Of a DNA stretch of 14,147 bases, positions 7,064 through 14,147 are shown piece by piece (positions within the stretch are counted from its first letter, which is position 1; each line of letters begins with the position of its first letter). Origin of the DNA: Rhodospirillales bacterium (GTDB taxonomy: Bacteria; Pseudomonadota; Alphaproteobacteria; ATCC43930; CGMCC-115725). Location: contig JAATGI010000187.1 of the NCBI GenBank assembly GCA_015654725.1, positions 1-14,147 on the forward strand, given 5' to 3'. The notes under the pieces are model-generated. The model was not told the DNA's origin. It searched no databases and saw only the letters and a program-made list of their open reading frames with translations. The position numbers and the translations under genes are program-made.

Positions 7064-8404
7064 ATGAAGCCGCTCGCCTGGAGAACCTACGTTGCGCTCG
7101 CCGGTACCATGTTGCTGGCGCTGTTCGCCTTTCTCAACCGCGAACGGCCCGACCTGTATTTCACCGTGATGGGCTGGTGGAACCAGGAGACATTTTGGAC
7201 GCCGTTTCTCGATTTGCATTTCATCCTGTCCGCGATCGATTGTCGGCATTTGGGGTTCGACCCCTTCATCGCCGATCCGTGCGACCTGCTCGACCGACCC
7301 TATAATTATTCGCCCTTGTTCCTCGAAGCCGGGCGGCTGGGCCTGACGTCCCACGCCACCGATTGGATCGGGATCGGGCTGGGTCTCGTCATGGTCGGCT
7401 CCCAGGCCTGCCTCCCGGCGCCGCGCGGATTTCGCGAGGCGACGATCACCGCTTTTGCCTACGTGTCGTTGATTACGGCGCTGGTCATTGAGCGTGGGAA
7501 TATCGACATCGTTATTTTTGCCCTCACGGTCGCGATCAGCTATTTGGCGGCGCGCGGGTCGGCGGCGCGTTGGTTCGCCTATCTTTTGGTGGTTCTGGCC
7601 GCGTGCCTCAAATTCTATCCCATCGTCCTTCTCGTCTTGGTCATTCACGAAAAGCCGCGCCGCCTGATTGCGGTCGGAGCCGTGGCGGCGGCGCTCTTTG
7701 CGCTTTACCTGGCCGTTTACGGCGCTGACCTCGTCGAAGCGTGGAACGCCACGCCGCCGCGAATGTCGTCGCAACAGCTATGGGGTTTTTTCGGCGCGAT
7801 CAACCTGCCCAGCGGGATCGAGTCGATGCTGACGCCGATCCTTGCGTCCTATTCGGCGCCGGCCTGGATTTTCCGCGTGCTACGATGGATGTTGTTGGCC
7901 CCGCTCGCGCTTGCCGTTTGTCACCGCGCTGTCGTCGCGGCGCGTTCCGCGGACGGCCGAGCGCGGCTTTTTGCCTTGCCGACTCAGCCGATGCTGCTGC
8001 TGATCGCCGGTGCGGCTTTGATCGTGGCGTGTTTTTTTTCGGGGCAGAGCACCGAGTATCGCGGCATTTTTCTCATTTTGACGCTGCCCGGGCTATACAT
8101 GCTTGGGTGGGCCGAGGGCGGGACCGCCCGATATCGCTTCGCCGCAATTGCCGCCCCGATATTGATGTGGCGCAATTTCTTCTCCAAAGCCGCGATGGCC
8201 TTGGTGCTTCCGTCCGGGCTGCCCGGGGCGTTGAAAGTCGTGATCCTCGCCTCGGTTTGGCTGTGGCTTGAGTTGGTCTGGTGGCTCGTCATCGTAACGC
8301 TGCTTGGGATTTTGCTCGCGTTTCTTGCCGAATCACCGATCGGTAAGATGTTCGCCGAGCGTTTTGGCGCGCTTAGATACATCGGCGCGCCAGAAACGTC
8401 ATAA
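7064..8404 (+). CDS. Multi-pass membrane protein, GT87/DUF2029-like, paralog A
   Basis: The 446-residue protein is mostly hydrophobic, with an estimated 9-11 membrane helices. An N-terminal extracytoplasmic loop carries LSAIDC (55-60), PFIADPCD (67-74) and RPYNYSPL (78-85). The internal motifs ERGNID (143-148) and KFYP (183-186), and AWNATPP (226-232), resemble the DUF2029/GT87 family of GT-C polyprenol-phosphate-dependent mannosyltransferase-like proteins. If so, it would add a sugar to an envelope glycan or lipid from the periplasmic side. This is a family-level guess without a known acceptor. The gene is visibly less GC-rich than its neighbours and has T-runs (for example 8032-8039), but the frame is intact. 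No clear ribosome site precedes the ATG. It is followed after 23 bases by a close paralog. Confidence 0.75.
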   Translation: MKPLAWRTYVALAGTMLLALFAFLNRERPDLYFTVMGWWNQETFWTPFLDLHFILSAIDCRHLGFDPFIADPCDLLDRPYNYSPLFLEAGRLGLTSHATDWIGIGLGLVMVGSQACLPAPRGFREATITAFAYVSLITALVIERGNIDIVIFALTVAISYLAARGSAARWFAYLLVVLAACLKFYPIVLLVLVIHEKPRRLIAVGAVAAALFALYLAVYGADLVEAWNATPPRMSSQQLWGFFGAINLPSGIESMLTPILASYSAPAWIFRVLRWMLLAPLALAVCHRAVVAARSADGRARLFALPTQPMLLLIAGAALIVACFFSGQSTEYRGIFLILTLPGLYMLGWAEGGTARYRFAAIAAPILMWRNFFSKAAMALVLPSGLPGALKVVILASVWLWLELVWWLVIVTLLGILLAFLAESPIGKMFAERFGALRYIGAPETS

Positions 8405-8427
8405 GCAACCGGGAACGAGACAACACG

Positions 8428-9777
8428 ATGACGAAGCCGCCGGCCTGGCGAATTTCGGTTACCCTTGGCGGCGGCGGCGTCCTGGCGCTCTTCGTCTTCC
8501 TCTTCCGCGAACAACCCGACTCCTACGTCGCGACGCTGAATTGGTGGAGCTTGGGACCCTACCCGCTGCCCTTTATCGACACGCGCTTCATTCTCTCGGC
8601 CATCGACTGTCAGCGTTTGGGTTTGAATCCCTTCATCGTCGACCCGTGCGATCCTTATGGTCGTCCTTACGATTATTCGCCGCTGCTCCTCGAAGCCGCC
8701 CGCCTCGGCCTCACCTCGCGCGCCACCGACTGGATCGGGATCGGACTTGGCCTGGTCATGATCGGCTCAGTGGCGAGCCTGCCCGCGCCGCGCGGATTTC
8801 GCGATGGAGTGTTTATGGCACTGGCGGCTCTGTCCACCACGACCGTGCTCGCGGTCGAGCGCGGCAATATCGATGTCTTAATTTTCGCTCTGGCGATCGC
8901 GGCCGGATATTTGATTGTGCGCGGACCGGCAGCGCGTTGGGCGGCCTATCTCGTCGTGGTTCTCGCCGCTTGTCTCAAATTCTATCCCGTCGTCCTATTG
9001 CTGCTGGCGCTGCGCGAGAAGCCGCGCCGTCTGATCGCGGTCTGTGCCGCGGCGGCGGTGCTCATCGCGCTTTTCCTGGCGACCTACGGCTCTGAATTGG
9101 CTGAGGCGTGGAGCGCCACGCCGCCGCGACTGACGTCTCAGCAGCTATGGGGCTTCGGTGCGATCAATCTGCCCCGAGGTATGCAGTCGATGTTGGCCCC
9201 GATACTCGCTTCCGATCCCGCGCTTGCCTGGATTCCAGCAAAACTGCTCTGGCTATTCCTGATCGTTTTATATCTAAGCAGCTTCCGCCAGGCCCTTACG
9301 GAGGCGCGCCCCGAAAACCGCGCCGGTCTTGCTAATTTATCAGGGCCGGAGGCGCCGTTGTTGGTAGCCGGAGCGGTCTTGATCGTTTCCTGCTTTTACG
9401 CCGGGGAGAACCCCGAGTATCGCGGCATCTTTTTCCTTCTGACTTTCCCCGGACTTTTGACGCTTATGCGCGCGGAAGGCGGGACCCGCTATCGGTTCAC
9501 GACAGTCGCGATGATAGCGCTGATGTGGCGCTACTCGCTGGTCCACCTGGTCGATGTTGGCGTGTTGGCCTTGCCCGACACGCCGCAAGTCTTGATCCGC
9601 GCCGCAGTCTGGTTCGCGTTTGAACTATTGTGGTGGCGCGTCGCCGGAACGCTATTGGGGTTGTTGTTTGCCTTCGCCACCGAATCACCAATCGGAATGA
9701 CGCTCCTTAAGCGTCTCGCGCGCGGCGTTCATGACCCGGAGAGTCGCGTCATACCCTTTCGGTCGACGGCCGACTAA
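8428..9777 (+). CDS. Multi-pass membrane protein, GT87/DUF2029-like, paralog B
   Basis: The 449-residue protein is a close paralog of the preceding gene, roughly 60% identical by eye through the first 260 residues and alignable to the C-terminus. It shares LSAIDC, PFIVDPCD, RPYDYSPL, ERGNID (144-149), KFYP (184-187) and SATPPR, and the same helix pattern. One residue is missing where paralog A has WGFFGAINLP and B has WGFGAINLP. The C-terminal tails differ (B ends in a basic, soluble VHDPESRVIPFRSTAD). The pair may glycosylate related acceptors or work as a heteromer; both ideas are inference. The ribosome site is weak (GGGAACGAGA about 8-17 bases upstream). It ends 9 bases before the rRNA methyltransferase gene. 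Confidence 0.75.
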   Translation: MTKPPAWRISVTLGGGGVLALFVFLFREQPDSYVATLNWWSLGPYPLPFIDTRFILSAIDCQRLGLNPFIVDPCDPYGRPYDYSPLLLEAARLGLTSRATDWIGIGLGLVMIGSVASLPAPRGFRDGVFMALAALSTTTVLAVERGNIDVLIFALAIAAGYLIVRGPAARWAAYLVVVLAACLKFYPVVLLLLALREKPRRLIAVCAAAAVLIALFLATYGSELAEAWSATPPRLTSQQLWGFGAINLPRGMQSMLAPILASDPALAWIPAKLLWLFLIVLYLSSFRQALTEARPENRAGLANLSGPEAPLLVAGAVLIVSCFYAGENPEYRGIFFLLTFPGLLTLMRAEGGTRYRFTTVAMIALMWRYSLVHLVDVGVLALPDTPQVLIRAAVWFAFELLWWRVAGTLLGLLFAFATESPIGMTLLKRLARGVHDPESRVIPFRSTAD

Positions 9778-9786
9778 AGTCGCGCC

Positions 9787-10983
<1,197 letters not shown>

Positions 10984-11020
10984 CGCGGCCACGATCGCTC
11001 TAGCGCCGCTTGCCCCGAAC

Positions 11021-11080
11021 TATTACATTCCGTTTATGGGCATTAGGATAAATTTACACAGTTTATTTTGTAATATGGTC
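11021..11080 (+). promoter_or_regulatory. AT-rich patch at the start of the NUP operon
   Basis: About 60 bases here are mostly A and T, in sharp contrast to the GC-rich surroundings. They overlap the first 13 codons of the longest reading of the NUP gene. Weak promoter-like pieces can be picked (TTGCCC at 11010-11015, TTACAT at 11023-11028, TAGGAT at 11044-11049), but none forms a convincing pair. TTACA...TGTAA also makes a short inverted repeat. It is a plausible promoter or operator region for the three-gene operon. Confidence 0.4.
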
Positions 11081-12139
11081 GCCGCCGGGATCGTTGCGAG
11101 CTGCCTTGGCGGCTTCCCGCTCTTGGCCGCCGCGCAGGCGCAGCCGCCGATCCCGATTCGGGTCGTGGTCGTGACCATGTTCGAGGTCGGCCAAGACACC
11201 GGCGACACGCCCGGCGAGTTCCAGAACTGGGTCGAGAAATTCCCGCTGCCACAGACGCTCGAGTTTCCGCAGGGCTATCGCCATCTGCGCTACAATCCCG
11301 ATAAGGGCGTGCTCGCTATCGTTACGGGCGTTGGCACCGCGCGCTCGGCCTCGTCGATCATGGCGCTGGGCATGGATCCGCGCTTCGATCTGCGCAAAGC
11401 CTATTGGCTGGTGGCGGGGATCGCCGGAGTCGATCCGAACATGGCCTCGCTCGGCTCGGCGGCCTGGGCCGAATGGGTGGTCGATGCCGATCTCGGCCAC
11501 GAGATCGATGCCCGCGAAATGCCGCCCGATTGGCCGACCGGCAAAATCCCGCTCAACCGCAAGCGGCCTTACGACGCGCCGCCCGCCGCGGATAATGGCG
11601 GCGCCGCCTATCGTCTCGATCCGGCGCTGGTGAATTGGGCCTACGGCCTGACGCGCGACACCAAGCTCGATGACGGCGAGGCGCTGCAACGGCTGCGCGC
11701 GAAATATGTCGGCTATCCGCAAGCGCAAAAGCCGCCCTTCGTCCTCAAGGGCGACGATCTGTCGGGCCAGAATTTCTGGCACGGCAAGCTCATGAACGAA
11801 TGGGCCGAGAAATGGGTCGCGTATTGGAGCGGCGGCGCCGGTCATTTTGCCATGACGGCGATGGAGGATACCGGCACGTTGCAGGCACTGACGTGGCTGA
11901 CCAGGGCCGGCCGCGTCGATGTCACGCGCGCGCTGGTGCTGCGCACCGCCAGCAATTATTCGATGCAGTATCCCGGCGAGACCGCCCTGCAAAGCCTGAC
12001 CCACGAAAACTCGGGCGGCTATTCGGCGTTCATCCCGTCGCTCACGGCGGCCTATCGCGTCGGCAGCCGCGTGGTGAACGAAATTTCGGATCATTGGGAC
12101 AAATACGCCGACCATCCGCCTCAAGGAGATAAGCCATGA
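11036..12139 (+). CDS. Purine nucleoside permease (NUP) family protein, exported
   Basis: The 367-residue product belongs to the NUP family, named after a fungal purine nucleoside permease. It has a signal peptide (about 1-35, ending AAAQA) and no further hydrophobic helices, so it should be a soluble periplasmic protein. Family blocks are VVVVTMFEVGQDTGDTPGEF (43-62), an IVTGVGTARSASSIMALG segment (95-112), YWLVAGIAGVDPNMASLG (123-140) and AMTAMEDTG (272-280), then LVLRTASNYSMQYPGE (300-315). The glycine-rich turns, the internal MED and the late RTASN resemble the ME...R-x-SD layout of nucleoside phosphorylases/nucleosidases; that fold link is my inference. An ATG at 11075 is an alternative start: codons 1-13 are AT-rich and rare here, but they supply the positive signal-peptide end. 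The stop overlaps the next start (ATGA), so it is translationally coupled to the YeeE/YedE genes. Confidence 0.87.
   Translation: MGIRINLHSLFCNMVAAGIVASCLGGFPLLAAAQAQPPIPIRVVVVTMFEVGQDTGDTPGEFQNWVEKFPLPQTLEFPQGYRHLRYNPDKGVLAIVTGVGTARSASSIMALGMDPRFDLRKAYWLVAGIAGVDPNMASLGSAAWAEWVVDADLGHEIDAREMPPDWPTGKIPLNRKRPYDAPPAADNGGAAYRLDPALVNWAYGLTRDTKLDDGEALQRLRAKYVGYPQAQKPPFVLKGDDLSGQNFWHGKLMNEWAEKWVAYWSGGAGHFAMTAMEDTGTLQALTWLTRAGRVDVTRALVLRTASNYSMQYPGETALQSLTHENSGGYSAFIPSLTAAYRVGSRVVNEISDHWDKYADHPPQGDKP
12123..12130 (+). promoter_or_regulatory. Strong ribosome binding site for the first YeeE/YedE gene
   Basis: AAGGAGAT lies inside the last codons of the NUP gene, 5 bases before the ATG at 12136. It is the clearest Shine-Dalgarno sequence in this operon and supports independent plus coupled initiation. 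Confidence 0.75.
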
Positions 12140-12567
12140 CGTCTTTCACGCCGATCTCCGCCGCCATCGGCGGCGGCCTGATCGGACTTTCGGTGGCGCT
12201 GTTGATGCTGTTCAACGGCCGCCAGGCCGGCATCAGCGGCGTGCTTGGCGATTTTCTGGTGTTTCGGCGCAGCGAATGGCCGTGGGAGATCGCCTTCCTG
12301 GTCGGGCTCGTGGCGGCGCCGCTGCTCTTGAGCACCGTCGGTTTCGACCTGCCGCATCCGGTGTTGCCGGCGAGCTGGGGCGTGATCGCGGTCGGCGGCC
12401 TGCTGGTGGGCTACGGCACGCGCTGGAGCGGCGGCTGCACCAGCGGCCATGGCGTGTGCGGCATCGCGCGCTTCTCGACCCGCTCGATCGCGGCAACCAT
12501 CGTTTTCATGGTCACGGCCATCGTGGTCGTGACCGTCATCCGTCATGTCATCGGAGTCTCGCTATGA
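12136..12567 (+). CDS. YeeE/YedE family transporter, N-terminal half (PmpA type)
   Basis: The 143-residue inner-membrane protein has about four helices. It carries the family hallmark SGGCTSGHGVCG (98-109) with Cys101 and Cys108, followed by STRSIAATIVFM (114-125). In full-length YeeE (TsuA) such conserved cysteines line a pathway that passes thiosulfate. Many proteobacteria split the protein into two genes, called PmpA and PmpB, and this is the first half, with GVLGDFL near the N-terminus. It would form a channel with the next gene product for thiosulfate or a related sulfur compound. Start and stop overlap both neighbours by ATGA, so the three proteins are made together. No ArsR/BigR-type regulator or rhodanese, common companions of such genes, is visible in the window. 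Confidence 0.9.
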   Translation: MTSFTPISAAIGGGLIGLSVALLMLFNGRQAGISGVLGDFLVFRRSEWPWEIAFLVGLVAAPLLLSTVGFDLPHPVLPASWGVIAVGGLLVGYGTRWSGGCTSGHGVCGIARFSTRSIAATIVFMVTAIVVVTVIRHVIGVSL

Positions 12568-13031
12568 AAGCCATTCTGTCGTCGCTGGTCGCCGGCCTGA
12601 TTTTCGGCGGCGGTCTCTTGATCTCGGGCATGACCGAGACGCAAAAGGTCCAGGGCTTTCTCGATATTTTCGGCGATTGGGATCCGAGCCTCGCGATCGT
12701 GATGGCGGCGGCGCTGGTCGTCGCCTTTTTCGGCTTCATCCTGGCGCGGCGGCGCGCCACGCCGGTCTTCGCGGCGCAAAGCCTGTGGCCGACCAAGACC
12801 GCGATCGACACGCCGTTGATCGCGGGCGCCGTATTGTTCGGCGCGGGCTGGGGCCTGATCGGCTTTTGCCCCGGCCCAGCCATCGCCGATCTCTCGACCG
12901 GCGCGCCCGGCGTCATTCTGTTCGTGGCCGCGATGGCGGTCGGCATGGTGGCACAAAACCTGATGCAGCGGCGGAACGCTCCGCCCGCGCCGATCGGCAA
13001 GGAACCGGCCCTCGAGGCAAGCTGCGGTTAA
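12564..13031 (+). CDS. YeeE/YedE family transporter, C-terminal half (PmpB/DUF6691 type)
   Basis: The 155-residue inner-membrane protein has about four helices. The N-terminus has LLISGMTETQKVQGFLDIFG (18-37) and WDPSLA (39-44), typical of PmpB/DUF6691. A later GAGWGLIGFCPGPA (93-106) holds Cys102 in the conserved FCPGP turn, matching the second cysteine loop of single-chain YeeE. It should pair with the preceding protein to make a complete sulfur-compound transporter. The ATG lies in an ATGA overlap with the preceding stop, without its own strong ribosome site, so translation probably depends on coupling. The last 20 residues are polar and probably cytoplasmic. The gene is followed by a palindromic repeat and then the convergent kinase gene. 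Confidence 0.9.
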   Translation: MKAILSSLVAGLIFGGGLLISGMTETQKVQGFLDIFGDWDPSLAIVMAAALVVAFFGFILARRRATPVFAAQSLWPTKTAIDTPLIAGAVLFGAGWGLIGFCPGPAIADLSTGAPGVILFVAAMAVGMVAQNLMQRRNAPPAPIGKEPALEASCG

Positions 13032-13067
13032 GCTGGCGCCGGATCGCGCCGAATCGAATCAAATTTT

Positions 13068-13146
13068 CCGTCGTCCCTGCGAAAGCGGGGACCCAGGGCG
13101 AGTGACGAGATGTTGCTCTGGACCCCGGCGTTCGCCGGGGTGACGG
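13068..13146. repeat. GC-rich paired palindromic repeat, possible bidirectional terminator
   Basis: Two inverted arms (13068-13098 and 13116-13146) are each able to form their own hairpin. The right one is perfect: CCCCGGC, loop GTTC, GCCGGGG. The arms begin and end with CCGTC/GACGG and contain GCGAAAGCGGGGACCCAGG-like sequence. This is the form of a very common dispersed intergenic repeat in alpha- and other proteobacteria. It lies between convergent genes, where it could end transcription from both sides, although no T-run follows directly. Confidence 0.75.
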
Positions 13147-13174
13147 ATTGTGAGTTTTTAACCTGAACGGCCGC

Positions 13175-14147
13175 CTAAGCCGGCAAGCTCAATCGGAACA
13201 TCGTGCCGGTGGCACCCGAATGGCCGAGCACGATGTCGCCGCCATGAGCGCGTAGAATCTCGCGCGCGATGGCGAGGCCGAGCCCGATACCGCCGGGGCG
13301 CGCCGAGCCGGCGAAGGGCCGGAACAGATTGTCGCGCGCCTTGGGTGCCAAGCCCGGCCCGTCATCTTCCATGGCGATGACGACGCGTTCGCCCTCTTGC
13401 GCCGCCGCCACCCGGATGCGATTGGCGCCGGCCTCGCAGGCGTTGTGCGCGAGATTCAACAGCACGCGGAAGAATTGATCGCGGTCGGCGCGCAGCATCA
13501 AGGCCTCCGGCACTTCGTTGACCAGGCGCGGCGGCCCGGCCGGCGGCGCGCCCGGCGCCCGCCCGCCATTCTCGATCACCGGCGTGAGTTCGGCGACCAG
13601 CGGCTTCAGCGCGAACTCCTGAACATGGAATGGCGCCGCGCCCTCGCGGGTATAGCCGAGGGTGCCGACGCACAGCGCCACGGCGCGGTCGATGGCTCCG
13701 ATCAAGTTGGGCATGACCCGCTTCACTTCCGGCACCTCGCTATTGGCGAGGCTGTCGGAAAGAAGCCGAACCACGCTCAGGGCGCCTTTGAGATCGTGAC
13801 TGATCTTGCTGACCGCGGTGCCGAGCGCCGCGAGACGCTCGTTCTGGCGCAACGCGCCGCGCACGGTTTCTTGCATCTGGGCGAGTTCGCGCTCGGCCAG
13901 GCCGATCTCGTCGCGGGCGCGCGACGGGCGCACGATATTGGCGGCGTCTTCCGGATCGTCGCGAAACGCGATCATGCTGGCGGTGAGACGCCGGAGCCGC
14001 GATACGACGAGCCAGCGCAAGCTGAAATACAACAGCAGCGAGGCGACCAGCGAGGTGACGATCGATACCGACAGCACGCGCTCGCCATAGCCGAGCATGG
14101 CGGCGCGGAACGGCGCCTCGTCCAAAATAGCCTCGACCGTGGCCCCC
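13175..14147 (-). CDS. Sensor histidine kinase (3' part, runs off right edge)
   Basis: About 324 codons of the C-terminal part are visible; the frame stays open through the window edge, so the sensor region is missing. In reading order there is a short periplasmic end, one membrane helix (roughly 14085-14005, VLSVSIVTSLVASLLLYFSL) and a HAMP-like linker with RRLTASMIAFRDDPED. Then comes a dimerisation domain whose phospho-acceptor His is in KISHDLKGAL (codon 13796-13798). The ATP-binding domain has the N box NLAHNACEAGA, G1 DDGPGLA, F box LFRPF and G2 GGIGLGLAIA. It would autophosphorylate and pass phosphate to a response regulator not in the window. The N-terminal-most TTG near 14125 is not taken as a start. 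Its signal is unknown. Confidence 0.93.
   Translation of the reverse strand, partial: GATVEAILDEAPFRAAMLGYGERVLSVSIVTSLVASLLLYFSLRWLVVSRLRRLTASMIAFRDDPEDAANIVRPSRARDEIGLAERELAQMQETVRGALRQNERLAALGTAVSKISHDLKGALSVVRLLSDSLANSEVPEVKRVMPNLIGAIDRAVALCVGTLGYTREGAAPFHVQEFALKPLVAELTPVIENGGRAPGAPPAGPPRLVNEVPEALMLRADRDQFFRVLLNLAHNACEAGANRIRVAAAQEGERVVIAMEDDGPGLAPKARDNLFRPFAGSARPGGIGLGLAIAREILRAHGGDIVLGHSGATGTMFRLSLPA

Noticed and set aside
8032..8039. Run of eight T bases in paralog A as a frameshift or programmed slippage site
   Set aside because: The reading frame is continuous and aligns with paralog B on both sides of the run, so there is no evidence of a shift.
11063..12124. 353-residue open frame on the minus strand opposite the NUP gene
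   Set aside because: Low-complexity Arg/Ala/Gly/Ile composition and no motifs; the plus-strand NUP product is intact and recognisable.

Overview
The window is GC-rich, densely packed bacterial chromosome. The codon usage, the protein families and two intergenic palindromic repeats that I recognise from rhizobia-like genomes suggest an alphaproteobacterium (Rhizobiales or Rhodospirillales type). This placement is an inference: there is no rRNA or other marker gene here. No phage, insertion sequence, integrase or CRISPR array was seen. No gene-free stretch exceeds 300 bases; the longest gaps are 1217-1398 and 3298-3475.

Layout. (1) 1-2769 looks like a small catabolic cassette. A carboxymuconolactone decarboxylase family gene on the minus strand runs off the left edge. 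It diverges from a 3-hydroxyisobutyrate dehydrogenase-type oxidoreductase, which is followed by a major facilitator of the aromatic acid:H+ symporter type. A long imperfect hairpin repeat lies between the last two. (2) 2804-3297, minus strand, holds a tRNA-Arg(ACG) and, 42 bases downstream of it, a small Cys-rich protein of unknown function. (3) 3476-10983, plus strand, is a run of closely spaced genes: a lipoprotein with a degenerate OmpA-like C-terminus, xanthine-guanine phosphoribosyltransferase (gpt), periplasmic gamma-glutamyltransferase (ggt), two tandem paralogous multi-pass membrane proteins resembling GT-C/GT87 (DUF2029) glycosyltransferases, and an RlmI-type 23S rRNA methyltransferase. 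(4) 11036-13031, plus strand, is a tightly coupled three-gene operon. It encodes an exported 'purine nucleoside permease' (NUP) family protein and the two halves of a YeeE/YedE (PmpA/PmpB) sulfur-compound transporter, joined by two ATGA stop/start overlaps. (5) A GC-rich palindromic repeat at 13068-13146 separates this operon from a convergent sensor histidine kinase that runs off the right edge.

The most interesting unit is the NUP-PmpA-PmpB operon. The NUP protein has a signal peptide but no obvious membrane segments, so it is more likely a periplasmic enzyme or binding protein of nucleoside-phosphorylase type than a permease. Its translational coupling to a predicted thiosulfate or sulfur-compound channel suggests a shared substrate or pathway that I do not know to be described. 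The tandem GT87-like pair is a clear local duplication, visibly less GC-rich than its neighbours.
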